A DNA stretch of 64,000 nucleotides from Burkholderiaceae bacterium (GTDB lineage Bacteria; Pseudomonadota; Gammaproteobacteria; Burkholderiales; Burkholderiaceae_C), in assembly GCA_024235895.1 (NCBI GenBank), contig JACKLM010000006.1, positions 1 through 64,000 of the forward strand. The letters run 5' to 3'. Made by a program: the position numbers and the translations under genes. Shown in pieces: positions 42,638 to 50,258 of the stretch (its first letter is position 1; the number at the start of each line of letters is the position of its first letter). Under the pieces are notes generated by a model, which was not told the DNA's origin, ran no database searches, and worked only from the letters and a program-made list of their open reading frames with translations.

Positions 42638-44956
42638 ATGGATTCGATCAACGCCGACTTGGCCTCCATCCTGCAAACCGTGCAGACGCCGGGTGACTTC
42701 TTTGCCGCCGGCGAGTGCGCCTTGCATGTTCCGCTGATCGAGGTCGACAGCGTTGGCCCGATCGCCCTGCCGGTGCTGCCTGCGCAGGCCGCCCAGCTCA
42801 TTGCGGTGGCCGAGCGTGCCCCCTACGGCCGCGGGGCGGACACGCTGGTCGACACCGCCGTGCGCCGCACCTGGCAGATCGGCGCCGATCGCGTCCACAT
42901 CAAGGGCAGACACTGGAACGCGATGCTGGAGGGCGTCGTCGAGATCGCGTCCACAGGTCTCGGTGCCGGCGCCGGGGTGGAGGCCGAGTTGTACAAGCTG
43001 CTGGTCTATGACGAAGGCAGCTTCTTCGTCGAACATCGCGACACCGAGAAGTCGCCCGGCATGTTCGCCACGCTGATTGTTGCGCTGCCATCGCTGCACA
43101 CTGGCGGTGAACTGGTGATCCGTCATCGCGAGCGCGAAGCGCGACTCGATCTGCGCTGCGGCGATGTGTCCGAACTCGCCTGGGCCGCGTTCTATGCGGA
43201 TTGCGTGCACGAGGTGCTGCCCATCACCTCGGGGTGTCGGCTGGTGCTCGTCTACAACCTGCGGCGCAAAAGCCGCGGGCGTTTGCCCCGGCCGCCGTCT
43301 TACGACAAAGAGGCGGTTGCGCTGGAACGCTTGCTGCGCACGTGGTGCAGCGAAACAGTGAAGCCCGACGAAGACCAGCCGCTCAAGCTGGTCTACCCGC
43401 TGGCGCATGCCTACACGCCAGCCGAGCTGTCGTTTGCTGCGCTCAAGGGCGCAGATGCCGCGGCTGCCACCGTGCTGACCACGGCTGCGGGCGATGCCGC
43501 CTGCGAACTGCACCTGGCGCTTCTGCGCATCGAAGAGAGTGGTGCGGCGGAGTACAACGGCTACGCTGGTCGACGCTGGCGCGGCCGTTACCACGACGAT
43601 GACGAGGATGACGGCGATGACGAGAACGATGACGAGTTCAGGGTCGCCGAGGTCTTCGATCGCTCATTGACTCTGTCGGACTGGAGACGGTCTGCCGGCG
43701 GCGTGATGCCCTTGGGCACTTTGCCGTTCAGCGATGGCGAGGTCTGCCCGCCGGACGCACTGGCCGACATGGAGCCGGACGAACAGCACTTCCACGAGGC
43801 CACCGGCAATGAAGGCGCCTCGTTCGAGCGCAGCTACCAGCGGGCGGCCCTGGTGTTGTGGCCGCATGCGCAAAGGCTGCGATTGATCGCGCGGGCTGGT
43901 CTTGCGGCCTCGTTGCCCGCGCTGGGCGGGATGGTCAGGGCTTGGATCGACGACGGAGCCGAACCGGGTCATGCGCACTGGCAAGAGGCCCACGCCTTGG
44001 CCGCAGAGATGTTGGCCTGCTGGCCCGTGCAAGCTGCTCGTCGGGCGAACGATGGCCCGAGCGCGGAGAGCGTGATGCTGTCGCAACTGGTACGCCTGCA
44101 GGATCGAGAGCACATCGAATCGATGCTGACCAAGGTCATCGCGGCTGGTGCCTATGCAGCCGGCGACAACGCGGCCCTGATGCAGGCGCTGAAGCTGCTG
44201 CCGGCCTCGCGCGTCGGCGCGCTGTTGCTGGCCGTCGTGCAGGGCAATGCTGACCTCCACATCGCCGGCTGCGCTGACCTGCTGGCACGTGCTGTTGCCG
44301 TTTCAGCCTGGTGGGGACAACTGCTGGGCGCAGCCCAGGCGCTGCTCGATGCCATGCCGGGCGATCCGGCGCGACCCCAGTCCCCGGCCGACGGGTGGCG
44401 TCGCGACCGCGCCGACGCGGGTGTGCTCCACGACACGCTGCGCGCCCTGGCGTCCACCGGGCACGCGGGCCTGTCTGCGCTGGCCGTTCAGGCCGTGACG
44501 CACTGGCTGGCCTGGCCCAGGACGTATGGCATGGATGCCGTCATCGTTCCGGCCTTGCGCCGTGTCGCCGAGCGGCCCGCGCTGCTGAACCGGCCGGCCT
44601 GCCTGCGGTTGCGGGCCGCTGCGCTGGACCACCTGCGCGCACGCTGCTCACTGGACCTGGCACCGCCCGCCGACTGGCGGCGCGAGGCCCGCATGAGCTG
44701 CCGTTGCGAGCACTGCCTGGCACTCGGTCGATTCCTGCAGTGTGCCGACCTGGAGGTCTGGCGCTTCAAGGCGCGCGAGGCCGATCGCCGTCACGTCGAG
44801 GACTCGATCCGTCAGGGCCGGCACGACGTCGACATCAGCACCGAGCGCAAGGGCAGTCCGCATGTGCTGGTGTGCACCAAGAACCAGGCGAGCTACGAGC
44901 GCAGGGTCGCGCAGCGACGGGCGGATCTCGACGATCTGACGCGGCTCAAGGCGTAG
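42638..44956 (+). CDS. 2OG-Fe(II) oxygenase fused to a large uncharacterised region
   Basis: This 772-aa protein has an N-terminal 2-oxoglutarate/Fe(II) dioxygenase core: H133-x-D135 (FFVEHRDTEKS), the distal H191 (DCVHEVLP) and R201 for 2OG, with YKLLVYDEGSFF before it. An acidic linker rich in Asp lies near residues 315-332. The C-terminal 400 residues are helical and end with a Cys-rich CRCEHCLALGRF and a basic stretch before the stop. The oxygenase is of the prolyl-4-hydroxylase-like type, but the substrate is unknown. It is the largest cargo gene of the island. Defence or protein modification is a guess. Confidence 0.8.
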   Translation: MDSINADLASILQTVQTPGDFFAAGECALHVPLIEVDSVGPIALPVLPAQAAQLIAVAERAPYGRGADTLVDTAVRRTWQIGADRVHIKGRHWNAMLEGVVEIASTGLGAGAGVEAELYKLLVYDEGSFFVEHRDTEKSPGMFATLIVALPSLHTGGELVIRHREREARLDLRCGDVSELAWAAFYADCVHEVLPITSGCRLVLVYNLRRKSRGRLPRPPSYDKEAVALERLLRTWCSETVKPDEDQPLKLVYPLAHAYTPAELSFAALKGADAAAATVLTTAAGDAACELHLALLRIEESGAAEYNGYAGRRWRGRYHDDDEDDGDDENDDEFRVAEVFDRSLTLSDWRRSAGGVMPLGTLPFSDGEVCPPDALADMEPDEQHFHEATGNEGASFERSYQRAALVLWPHAQRLRLIARAGLAASLPALGGMVRAWIDDGAEPGHAHWQEAHALAAEMLACWPVQAARRANDGPSAESVMLSQLVRLQDREHIESMLTKVIAAGAYAAGDNAALMQALKLLPASRVGALLLAVVQGNADLHIAGCADLLARAVAVSAWWGQLLGAAQALLDAMPGDPARPQSPADGWRRDRADAGVLHDTLRALASTGHAGLSALAVQAVTHWLAWPRTYGMDAVIVPALRRVAERPALLNRPACLRLRAAALDHLRARCSLDLAPPADWRREARMSCRCEHCLALGRFLQCADLEVWRFKAREADRRHVEDSIRQGRHDVDISTERKGSPHVLVCTKNQASYERRVAQRRADLDDLTRLKA

Positions 44957-45437
44957 GCCTGTTCGGCCGGACGGCCCACCGGGGCGAGATGTCATGCTCT
45001 TCGCACCACCGCTGTGCGATCGCCTCCATGGCCTGCCGCTCGAAGGCGAACCAGGCCTCGCGTTGCGCCGGGTGCGCAGCCAGCGCGTCCTTGAAGCGAC
45101 GAAAGGGCTTGCGCTGTTGCAGCGACTGCCCGAGCGCCCGGGCGAGTCGCTCATCGCCACACTGATCGACCAAGTCCTCCATGACCCGGAAGGCCTCGGA
45201 CGACTCGATGGGTTCGATGAATAGCCAACAGTCGTCGTCCCGTGGATCCGCGTCGGTCTCGTTGTCGACATCGGGTCCGATCAGGGACAGGATCGACCCG
45301 GACTCGAGGTTCAGCCAGTGGCTGCTCTCCCCGAGAGGGTCGCGCGAGTTCAATGCCCAGGTCAGCTCCTCGAGGTCGATGGTCAAGACCCGTGCTTCAT
45401 GGCTACCGTGGCCGGGCGGGGTGTCTTCCATGCTCAT
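44946..45437 (-). CDS. UPF0158-family protein
   Basis: From ATG 45437 this is a 163-aa acidic protein (frame open to 45461). It has the UPF0158 pattern: IDLEELTWALNSRD, SHWLNLESGSIL, then WLFIEPIESSEAFRVMEDLV and a C-terminal WFAFERQAMEAIAQRWC. The function of the family is unknown. It overlaps tail-to-tail with the oxygenase gene (11 nt) and abuts the DUF2384-like gene upstream, probably in one minus-strand unit. Confidence 0.75.
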   Translation of the reverse strand: MSMEDTPPGHGSHEARVLTIDLEELTWALNSRDPLGESSHWLNLESGSILSLIGPDVDNETDADPRDDDCWLFIEPIESSEAFRVMEDLVDQCGDERLARALGQSLQQRKPFRRFKDALAAHPAQREAWFAFERQAMEAIAQRWCEEHDISPRWAVRPNRPTP

Positions 45438-46786
45438 CTCGAGATCCCCAATGCATCCCACAAGAACTGGTAGGACACGGCGGGCCGCCCTTGGGCGGCG
45501 GACTGCTGCCGTTCGCCTTCTTCGTACTCGCGCAGCAGGCCCTTCACGCGCTCCAGGCCCGCCGGGGTGCTGATGGCCTGGAGCGGAGTTCGTCCGCCCA
45601 ATGCCGGAATTGCCTCGTCAGCCCAGTTGGCGTAGTGGCGATGCAGCACCTGCTCGATGGCCTGTGCGATGACCTCGGGCGGCAGGTCCGGTGTGCTTGC
45701 GGAGGCGGATCGCGGCGTGCGGCCCGTGTTGGTGCCACCCTGGCCGCCGCCCGCCCGGGCGAGATGGCCAGCCGGATCGGTGATCTCGCGCGTCAGGTGC
45801 TGCACCGCCGCGCCGGCCACCCTTTCGAACCAGGCGCGACCTTCGTCGGCCAGACGTTGGGTGCGGTGGAAAAGTTCGATGCGGTCAGTACTGCGTCCTG
45901 GGTTGATGGCCGACAGGCTGCGATGCGCGCCGTCGGCGCCTTCGATCATTCGACACCATCCCTGCCGTGAATCGCCGCTGACATCGGGCTGCACGGCCAA
46001 GGCGCCGGCGAGCGCCGCCGCATCGACCACGCGGTAGTGGTCGGTCACCAGGAGCAGGAGATCGCCGGTCGATGCATCCTGGATCTGCGGCAGCGGCGCG
46101 GGCGCGAGCCACTGGTCCAGCCAGGCGCGGGCGATCTCCAGCTCGAACAGATCGCGTTGGTTGTCGACGTGAAGCTTCAACTCGGCAGAGCCGGCCAGCA
46201 CCTGACGGGCCTGCGCCAGCACGGGCGCCTCGGCCAGCTTGGAGAAGGGATAGATGGCCCCCGAGAGCTCAAGGTGCCCGGCTATGCCCTCGCCGGCAGC
46301 GACCTCCATGATGCGAGCGCCCATAAGCATGCCCGGCTTCGCGGTGCGGCTGCCGCTGATCTCGCGCACCGATTGCGGATCGGCCTGCGGGTTGAACTCG
46401 TCGATCAGGGTCATGCCGGCGCCGGGCTGCACATCGGTGACCCGGTATAGGCGCAGGGGCCGTGCGCGCAGTTGAGCGATCCAGTCGCGCTGGCCGGGCG
46501 TCAGAAATGGGCCATCACGTCCCAGCAGGTAGGCGTTGATCTCGCGCGGGCCACCACGGGCGTGGATCTCCCCGCGGGCGATCAACCACTCGCCGGCGTT
46601 GATCGACACCATGGTCATGCCATCTTCGTCCAGCTGCCAGCCGTCACGTGGGCCTTCGGGCCGCCAGAGGTCCAGCAGCTCCTCGAAGGCATTGCGCCAA
46701 CCCTTGCGATGGCGCTCGGCCAGCCACGAGATGGCGACGCGGGCCGCGTCTTCGTGATCGCGCGGGCGCAGGGGGTGAATGTTCAT
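45434..46786 (-). CDS. large protein with DUF2384-like C-terminal domain
   Basis: From ATG 46786 the product is 450 aa. The first 330 residues show a mixed fold with no motif I can name (ARVAISWLAERHRKGWRNAF at the start, later FELEIARAWLDQWLAP). The C-terminal part HYANWADEAIPALGGRTPLQ fits the MbcA/ParS/Xre toxin-binding domain, here followed by LREYEEGERQQSAA. In other proteins this domain binds RES-type toxins; no RES gene is nearby. Its stop overlaps the UPF0158 start. Confidence 0.65.
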   Translation of the reverse strand: MNIHPLRPRDHEDAARVAISWLAERHRKGWRNAFEELLDLWRPEGPRDGWQLDEDGMTMVSINAGEWLIARGEIHARGGPREINAYLLGRDGPFLTPGQRDWIAQLRARPLRLYRVTDVQPGAGMTLIDEFNPQADPQSVREISGSRTAKPGMLMGARIMEVAAGEGIAGHLELSGAIYPFSKLAEAPVLAQARQVLAGSAELKLHVDNQRDLFELEIARAWLDQWLAPAPLPQIQDASTGDLLLLVTDHYRVVDAAALAGALAVQPDVSGDSRQGWCRMIEGADGAHRSLSAINPGRSTDRIELFHRTQRLADEGRAWFERVAGAAVQHLTREITDPAGHLARAGGGQGGTNTGRTPRSASASTPDLPPEVIAQAIEQVLHRHYANWADEAIPALGGRTPLQAISTPAGLERVKGLLREYEEGERQQSAAQGRPAVSYQFLWDALGISR

Positions 46787-46907
46787 GGTTGAAACTGGGT
46801 GCGGTGGGTGCGGTGGGTGAAACGGGTCGAGCTGCTGCCGAACGACGTCACGGCAATGGGCTCGTCGTAGGCAAGGGACATGGCAGCAGCATGGTGCTTC
46901 GTGGTCT

Positions 46908-46926
46908 TGTATGCTATTGTCATACA
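46908..46926 (+). promoter_or_regulatory. operator dyad of the tacAT module
   Basis: TGTATG (46908-46913) and CATACA (46921-46926) form a perfect inverted repeat in an AT-rich patch just upstream of tacA, the position of a TA auto-operator. Confidence 0.65.
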
Positions 46927-46944
46927 TTCCGTGGGAGAGTCCTC

Positions 46945-47217
46945 ATGCCAACCGCTTCCGCCGCTGTTCTGAGTGTTCGCGTCAGTGCCAGCGAACGTGC
47001 CTTGCTGGAGGCGGCTGCCGAACAGGCCAGCACCAATCTCAGTGATTTCGTGAGGCGGCGTGCGCTCGAAGCCGCCGAGTCCGACTTGCTCAATCGCCGC
47101 ATCGTGACGATTCCAGCGAAGGACTGGGCCCGGTTCGAGGCGTGGGCCAGTTCGCCAGCACGGGAAGTACCGGCGCTTCGAAAGCTGTCCAAGACTCGCC
47201 CCGTCTGGCAGAAGTGA
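46945..47217 (+). CDS. tacA: TacA-like (DUF1778) antitoxin
   Basis: This 90-aa protein has the ribbon-helix-helix start AVLSVRVSASERALLEAAAE and TNLSDFVRRRALEAAE of DUF1778 antitoxins, then a C-terminal toxin-binding tail (VTIPAKDWARFEAWASSPA). It should bind the dyad at 46908 and neutralise the acetyltransferase encoded next. GGGAGAG precedes the ATG. Confidence 0.9.
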   Translation: MPTASAAVLSVRVSASERALLEAAAEQASTNLSDFVRRRALEAAESDLLNRRIVTIPAKDWARFEAWASSPAREVPALRKLSKTRPVWQK

Positions 47218-47747
47218 CCTCAGACACAACGGCCGCCTTCACACCGCCGCGACCCCTGACGGCCGATGACGACACGGCGGCGTTCGATTGCGGGCGCGAC
47301 GCGCTGAACCACTGGTTCCGCCGCCACGCCTGGCGCAACCAGGAATTGGGTGTCTCGCGGACGACCGTGATCTGCTATGCGGAAACTGGCGGCATCGTCG
47401 GCTACGTAAGCCTGTCGACGGCGCAGATCGAGCGAGCCTGGTTGCCCAAGGCGCAGCAGCGCAACCGCCCTGACCCCTTGCCCGCCATCCTGCTAGGCCA
47501 GTTGGCGGTCGACTTGCGGTGGCAGGGGCAGGGCATTGCGCGATCACTGATGTTCTATGCGCTCACAACGGCGGTGCGCCTGTCCGACCAGGTCGGCTGC
47601 TTTTGCGTGCTGACCCATCCGCTGGACGAGGGTGTGCGGGCGCTCTATGCAGCCTTCGGATTCGAGGACCTTCCGTTCGATCCTGGACGCAGCATGGCAG
47701 TTCGGATCGCGGATCTGGTTCGCAGCGGTTTCGGGGCAGCTGACTGA
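47214..47747 (+). CDS. tacT: TacT-like GNAT acetyltransferase toxin
   Basis: This 177-aa protein starts at a GTG that overlaps the antitoxin stop (GTGA). It has the typical N-terminal FDCGRDALNHWFRRHAWRN, the acetyl-CoA loop VDLRWQGQGIARSLMF, and FGFEDLPFDP near the end. TacT-type toxins acetylate the amino acid on charged tRNA and stop translation. It is complete. Its last 65 codons are duplicated about 640 bp downstream. Confidence 0.9.
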   Translation: MTSDTTAAFTPPRPLTADDDTAAFDCGRDALNHWFRRHAWRNQELGVSRTTVICYAETGGIVGYVSLSTAQIERAWLPKAQQRNRPDPLPAILLGQLAVDLRWQGQGIARSLMFYALTTAVRLSDQVGCFCVLTHPLDEGVRALYAAFGFEDLPFDPGRSMAVRIADLVRSGFGAAD

Positions 47748-47838
47748 GCTTGCATCTACCAGGTCTCACTGACGTCGTCATGTTGGGCAGGAGCCATTGC
47801 GACGGCCGCGGGATCGCACCAGAATGAGCGTTGTTGGT

Positions 47839-47963
47839 GGTCTCAAGACGTCCCGCGCGGACTGGGGGAACAGACAGGGGAACAGCACAGATTCTCTCGG
47901 AAGTTTTCCCAATGAGATCAACAGCTTAGGTCGCCGTTTCGGTTCCCATCAGCCACCCCATCC
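47839..47963 (+). repeat. att-like direct repeat B (right end of island)
   Basis: It shares with repeat A the 16-nt block (47839-47854), two GGGGAACA boxes 12 bp apart (47865 and 47877) and the identical 25-nt core (47915-47939). Homology continues into CAGCCACCCCATCC on the right. It lies 86 bp after the tacT homology block ends. Confidence 0.7.
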
Positions 47964-48072
47964 CAGCGTTTCATCAGGTCCCATGCCGGACCGGACTTCC
48001 TGCTAAATCAAAGACTTAGCCAGTCGCTTGAGTCAGGAAGGTTCCTGCCGTCCGACGGCAGCGCAGCGCAAG

Positions 48073-48092
48073 TAGGGGAACATGTAGGGGAA
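48073..48092 (+). repeat. isolated pair of GGGGAACA boxes
   Basis: GGGGAACA occurs at 48073-48080 and 48085-48092, again with exactly 12-bp spacing. It looks like arm-type integrase sites left after loss of another island. It directly precedes the tacT remnant. Confidence 0.55.
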
Positions 48093-48195
48093 CAGATGGC
48101 GTTCGTCATGCCATTTGGAGTTCTGTTGCCCTATGCTCACCGACAAGCAGTGCAAGAACGCGAGTTGCGTCGCGGGTCGACCCCGCGTGCACGAC

Positions 48196-48390
48196 GCGCT
48201 CACAACGGCGGCGCGCCTGTCCGTCCAGGTCGGCTGCTTCTGCGTGCTGACCCATCCGTTGGACGACGATGTGCGGGCGCGCTATGCGGCCTTCGGATTC
48301 GAGGACCTTCCGTTCGATCCTGCGCGCAGCATGGCGGTTCGGATCGCGGATCTGGTTCGCAGCGGCTTTGGGACAGCTGACTGAGCTTGC
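48196..48390 (+). pseudogene. truncated duplicate of tacT 3' end
   Basis: This segment aligns without gaps to 47559-47753. The encoded C-terminus (VGCFCVLTHPLD, FGFEDLPFDP, RIADLVRSGF) differs at only about seven of 62 residues from TacT. The acetyl-CoA-binding part and the antitoxin gene are missing, so it cannot act as a toxin. An open frame from 48115 fuses unrelated residues to it. It is probably the remains of a second, related island. Confidence 0.85.
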
Positions 48391-48398
48391 GTGACCGC

Positions 48399-48821
48399 TC
48401 ATGGCACGAATCGGTCCACGAATTCTGCGGGCGACAGGATGGGATAGGTATCGGCCAGGACCAGCAAGTCCTTGTCACCAGTGACCAAGTGGTCGGCGCC
48501 CGAGCCGATGAGCAGGGCAAGGACGGGCAAGTCGTTCGGGTCACGCAAGCCGGCCGAGGTGGCCTGTGCGAGCATGGCCGCATCGATACGCAGCAACTCG
48601 GCCCGCACGCCGATCGTGTCAATGAAGTCGGCCAGATCGTCGGGCGATGCGTTCAGCCTGGGTGCCAGGTGCGCCCAGGTTCGCGTCAGTTCGTCGATCA
48701 CGAAGTCGGAGATCACCAGGTCGAAGGCTCCGGAGCGCCACGCCTTGACCAGGCGCGACGGCGGGCCGGCCGGAAACAGCAGGCCCGAAACCAGCACGTT
48801 GGTGTCGAGCACAAGCCGCAT
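48399..48821 (-). CDS. PIN-domain toxin (VapC-like)
   Basis: This 140-aa protein starts MRLVLDTNVLVSGLLFPAG, the PIN motif with the first catalytic Asp, followed by ISDFVIDELTRTW (Glu) and VTGDKDLLVLA (late Asp residues). It should be a Mg-dependent ribonuclease. The start is eight nucleotides after the antitoxin stop. The pairing of a PIN toxin with a Phd-type antitoxin is found in several TA systems. Confidence 0.9.
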   Translation of the reverse strand: MRLVLDTNVLVSGLLFPAGPPSRLVKAWRSGAFDLVISDFVIDELTRTWAHLAPRLNASPDDLADFIDTIGVRAELLRIDAAMLAQATSAGLRDPNDLPVLALLIGSGADHLVTGDKDLLVLADTYPILSPAEFVDRFVP

Positions 48822-48829
48822 GCCGGTGC

Positions 48830-49243
48830 TCAGCGCGCCGTCTTGGTCTTTGCCGCAGCCTTTCGGCGCTTGGCAGGGGCGGCCTTCGTGGCTGGCATCG
48901 CCGATTTCGCCATACCTCTCGTGCGCCGGGCGGGGAGGGCGGGCAGTCGGCCGGCGACACGCCAAGCGTCGGCAGTCTCAGTGCGCGCGCGGGCGGTTGC
49001 GCGCTCGATCTCGGCCAGTGCCTGTGCTTCGGGCACACCGGTGTAGGTCAGCTCGAGGCGGTCGCACAACGCGTCAAAGCGCTCCTGCATCCGTCGTATG
49101 CGTTCGAACAGACGGGCGTCGATGAGGGCCGCAACGGGCTTGCCATCCTTCTTGATCAGGACGCTGTCGTTGCGGTACTGGACGATATTGAGCATTTCGC
49201 CCAGGTTCTGACGGAAGGCGACGGCGCTGGTCTCGGTGATCAT
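48830..49243 (-). CDS. Phd/YefM-type antitoxin with Lys/Ala-rich tail
   Basis: This 137-aa protein has the Phd/YefM N-terminal domain (MITETSAVAFRQNLGEMLNI, SVLIKKDGKPVAALIDARLF). It is longer than usual: after residue 100 it carries a low-complexity tail of Ala, Lys and Arg (KAAPAKRRKAAAKTKTAR) that may add nonspecific DNA affinity. It represses its own promoter through the repeats at 49256 and neutralises the PIN toxin. Confidence 0.88.
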   Translation of the reverse strand: MITETSAVAFRQNLGEMLNIVQYRNDSVLIKKDGKPVAALIDARLFERIRRMQERFDALCDRLELTYTGVPEAQALAEIERATARARTETADAWRVAGRLPALPARRTRGMAKSAMPATKAAPAKRRKAAAKTKTAR

Positions 49244-49255
49244 GCTGAGCTCCCA

Positions 49256-49279
49256 TGACCGTAATGGTCAATATGGTCA
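49256..49279 (-). promoter_or_regulatory. operator repeats upstream of the Phd gene
   Basis: TGACC-GTAAT-GGTCA (49256-49270) is a perfect dyad, and a second GGTCA follows at 49275-49279. It lies 13 bp upstream of the antitoxin start in an AT-rich stretch. Confidence 0.6.
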
Positions 49280-49402
49280 GCTTAGCATGACGAAGGCACA
49301 CTGTCTTTCGCGCAAGGCGGTACTGGATGAGACGTTGCCGCATGGCTTGGGACGATGCGGAATGTCGTGGGTTCGAAGTCTCATTGCTGCGTGTGCAGTG
49401 TG

Positions 49403-49505
49403 GGGGAACAAGCGGGGTAACGATCAGGTTCCCGAACGCGAAACGCCCAGTGAGATCAAGAACTTAGGTCGTCATTTCGAGTCCCATCAGCCACCCACCC
49501 CAGCA
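49403..49505 (+). repeat. att-like repeat C (degenerate)
   Basis: A diverged copy of repeats A and B. GGGGAACA (49403) is followed 11 bp on by GGGGTAAC (49414). The core (49453-49477) matches 20-21 of the 25 core positions of A and B, and CATCAGCCACCC follows as in B. Confidence 0.6.
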
Positions 49506-49602
49506 GGTCCCCGGTCGAGGCAGACCTGCCGCTACCTCGACGAGTTGGCCGGCCGCTCGAATCCGGGAATCTGTTGCGGCCCTGTCGCCGCGCAGCGGAC
49601 GT

Positions 49603-49622
49603 GGGGGCAAGACCGGGGAACG
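49603..49622 (+). repeat. further degenerate arm-like box pair
   Basis: GGGGGCAA (49603-49610) and GGGGAACG (49615-49622) repeat the paired-box layout without a visible core. It is the last such scar before the chromosomal genes begin. Confidence 0.4.
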
Positions 49623-49844
49623 AAAGGCGTGTTCGCGCCCATGTCTGTTCCGCCCATGCTCAGCGGCATGCCGTGCAAGCGCCCGCGTTGCGGCGCTTGA
49701 CGCCAGCTTGCACCGACCGCCAGCCGCCGCCCGCTCGACGCCCGGGCCGGCCACAGCCTGTCACAAACGACCCGCACCGCCCCGTCTTCGCAGCGGCGGC
49801 CTTGGCTAACATGCATCCATGTTCCTCCACCACGCACCGGAGAC

Positions 49845-50258
49845 ATGCGCATGAGGCTCGTCAAACCCGCCCTGGTCTGGGCCGTCGCCGCCTCGATGAC
49901 GATGGTCAGCCTGCCCCGGCTGGCGCTGGCCGACACCATCTCGACCGACGAGGTCGCGCGCGCCGAGGGCATGGCGGCGCACGACGCGCTGGGCGCGCGC
50001 GTGTTGCTGAGCGACACGCTGACGCGCGCCGACGTCGTCGATGCGCTGCGCGCCCAGGGGGTCGATCCGGCGGCGGCGCGGGCGCGCGTCGAGGCGCTGA
50101 GTGACGCCGAGGCGCTTGCGCTTGCACAGCGGATCGAGACGGCACCGGCCGGCGCCGACGGCGTGCTCGGCACGATCGTCTTCCTGTTCGTGCTGCTGCT
50201 GGTGACCGACATCCTCGGTTTCACCAAGGTCTTTCCGTTCACGCGATCGGTACGTTGA
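49845..50258 (+). CDS. PA2779-family exported protein
   Basis: This 137-aa protein has a signal peptide (LVWAVAASMTMVSLPRLALA) and a C-terminal membrane helix (VLGTIVFLFVLLLVTDILG). The middle contains DVVDALRAQGVDPAAARARV. This is the PA2779 family, always next to a PA2778-type peptidase as here. The exact role is unknown. The stop overlaps the next start (TTGA). Confidence 0.85.
   Translation: MRMRLVKPALVWAVAASMTMVSLPRLALADTISTDEVARAEGMAAHDALGARVLLSDTLTRADVVDALRAQGVDPAAARARVEALSDAEALALAQRIETAPAGADGVLGTIVFLFVLLLVTDILGFTKVFPFTRSVR

Larger units (their letters stand above)
41005..47963. mobile_element. compact integrase-encoded island flanked by direct repeats
   Basis: Direct repeats A (41005-41125) and B (47839-47963) bound a segment of about 6.9 kb. 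Inside are a tyrosine integrase at one end, a 2OG-oxygenase fusion, a UPF0158 protein, a DUF2384-like protein and a TacA/TacT TA module at the other end. No transfer or replication genes are present, so it would be mobilised by its own integrase only. Boundaries are inferred from the repeats. Confidence 0.65.
49244..49844. other. 600-bp junction between mobile DNA and chromosome
   Basis: No gene is seen. It holds the Phd operator, repeat C and the last box pair. The composition shifts to a uniformly GC-rich chromosomal style by about 49.7 kb. The chromosome/island boundary probably lies here. Confidence 0.5.

Noticed and set aside
48115..48384. 89-aa ORF as a functional acetyltransferase
   Set aside because: Only the C-terminal 62 residues match TacT; the acetyl-CoA site is absent, so it is a remnant.
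49441..49505. Possible tRNA 3' end in repeat C (TTCGAGTCCC-like)
   Set aside because: The flanking bases do not form a T stem or acceptor stem and no 5' half is present; it is a diverged att-like repeat.
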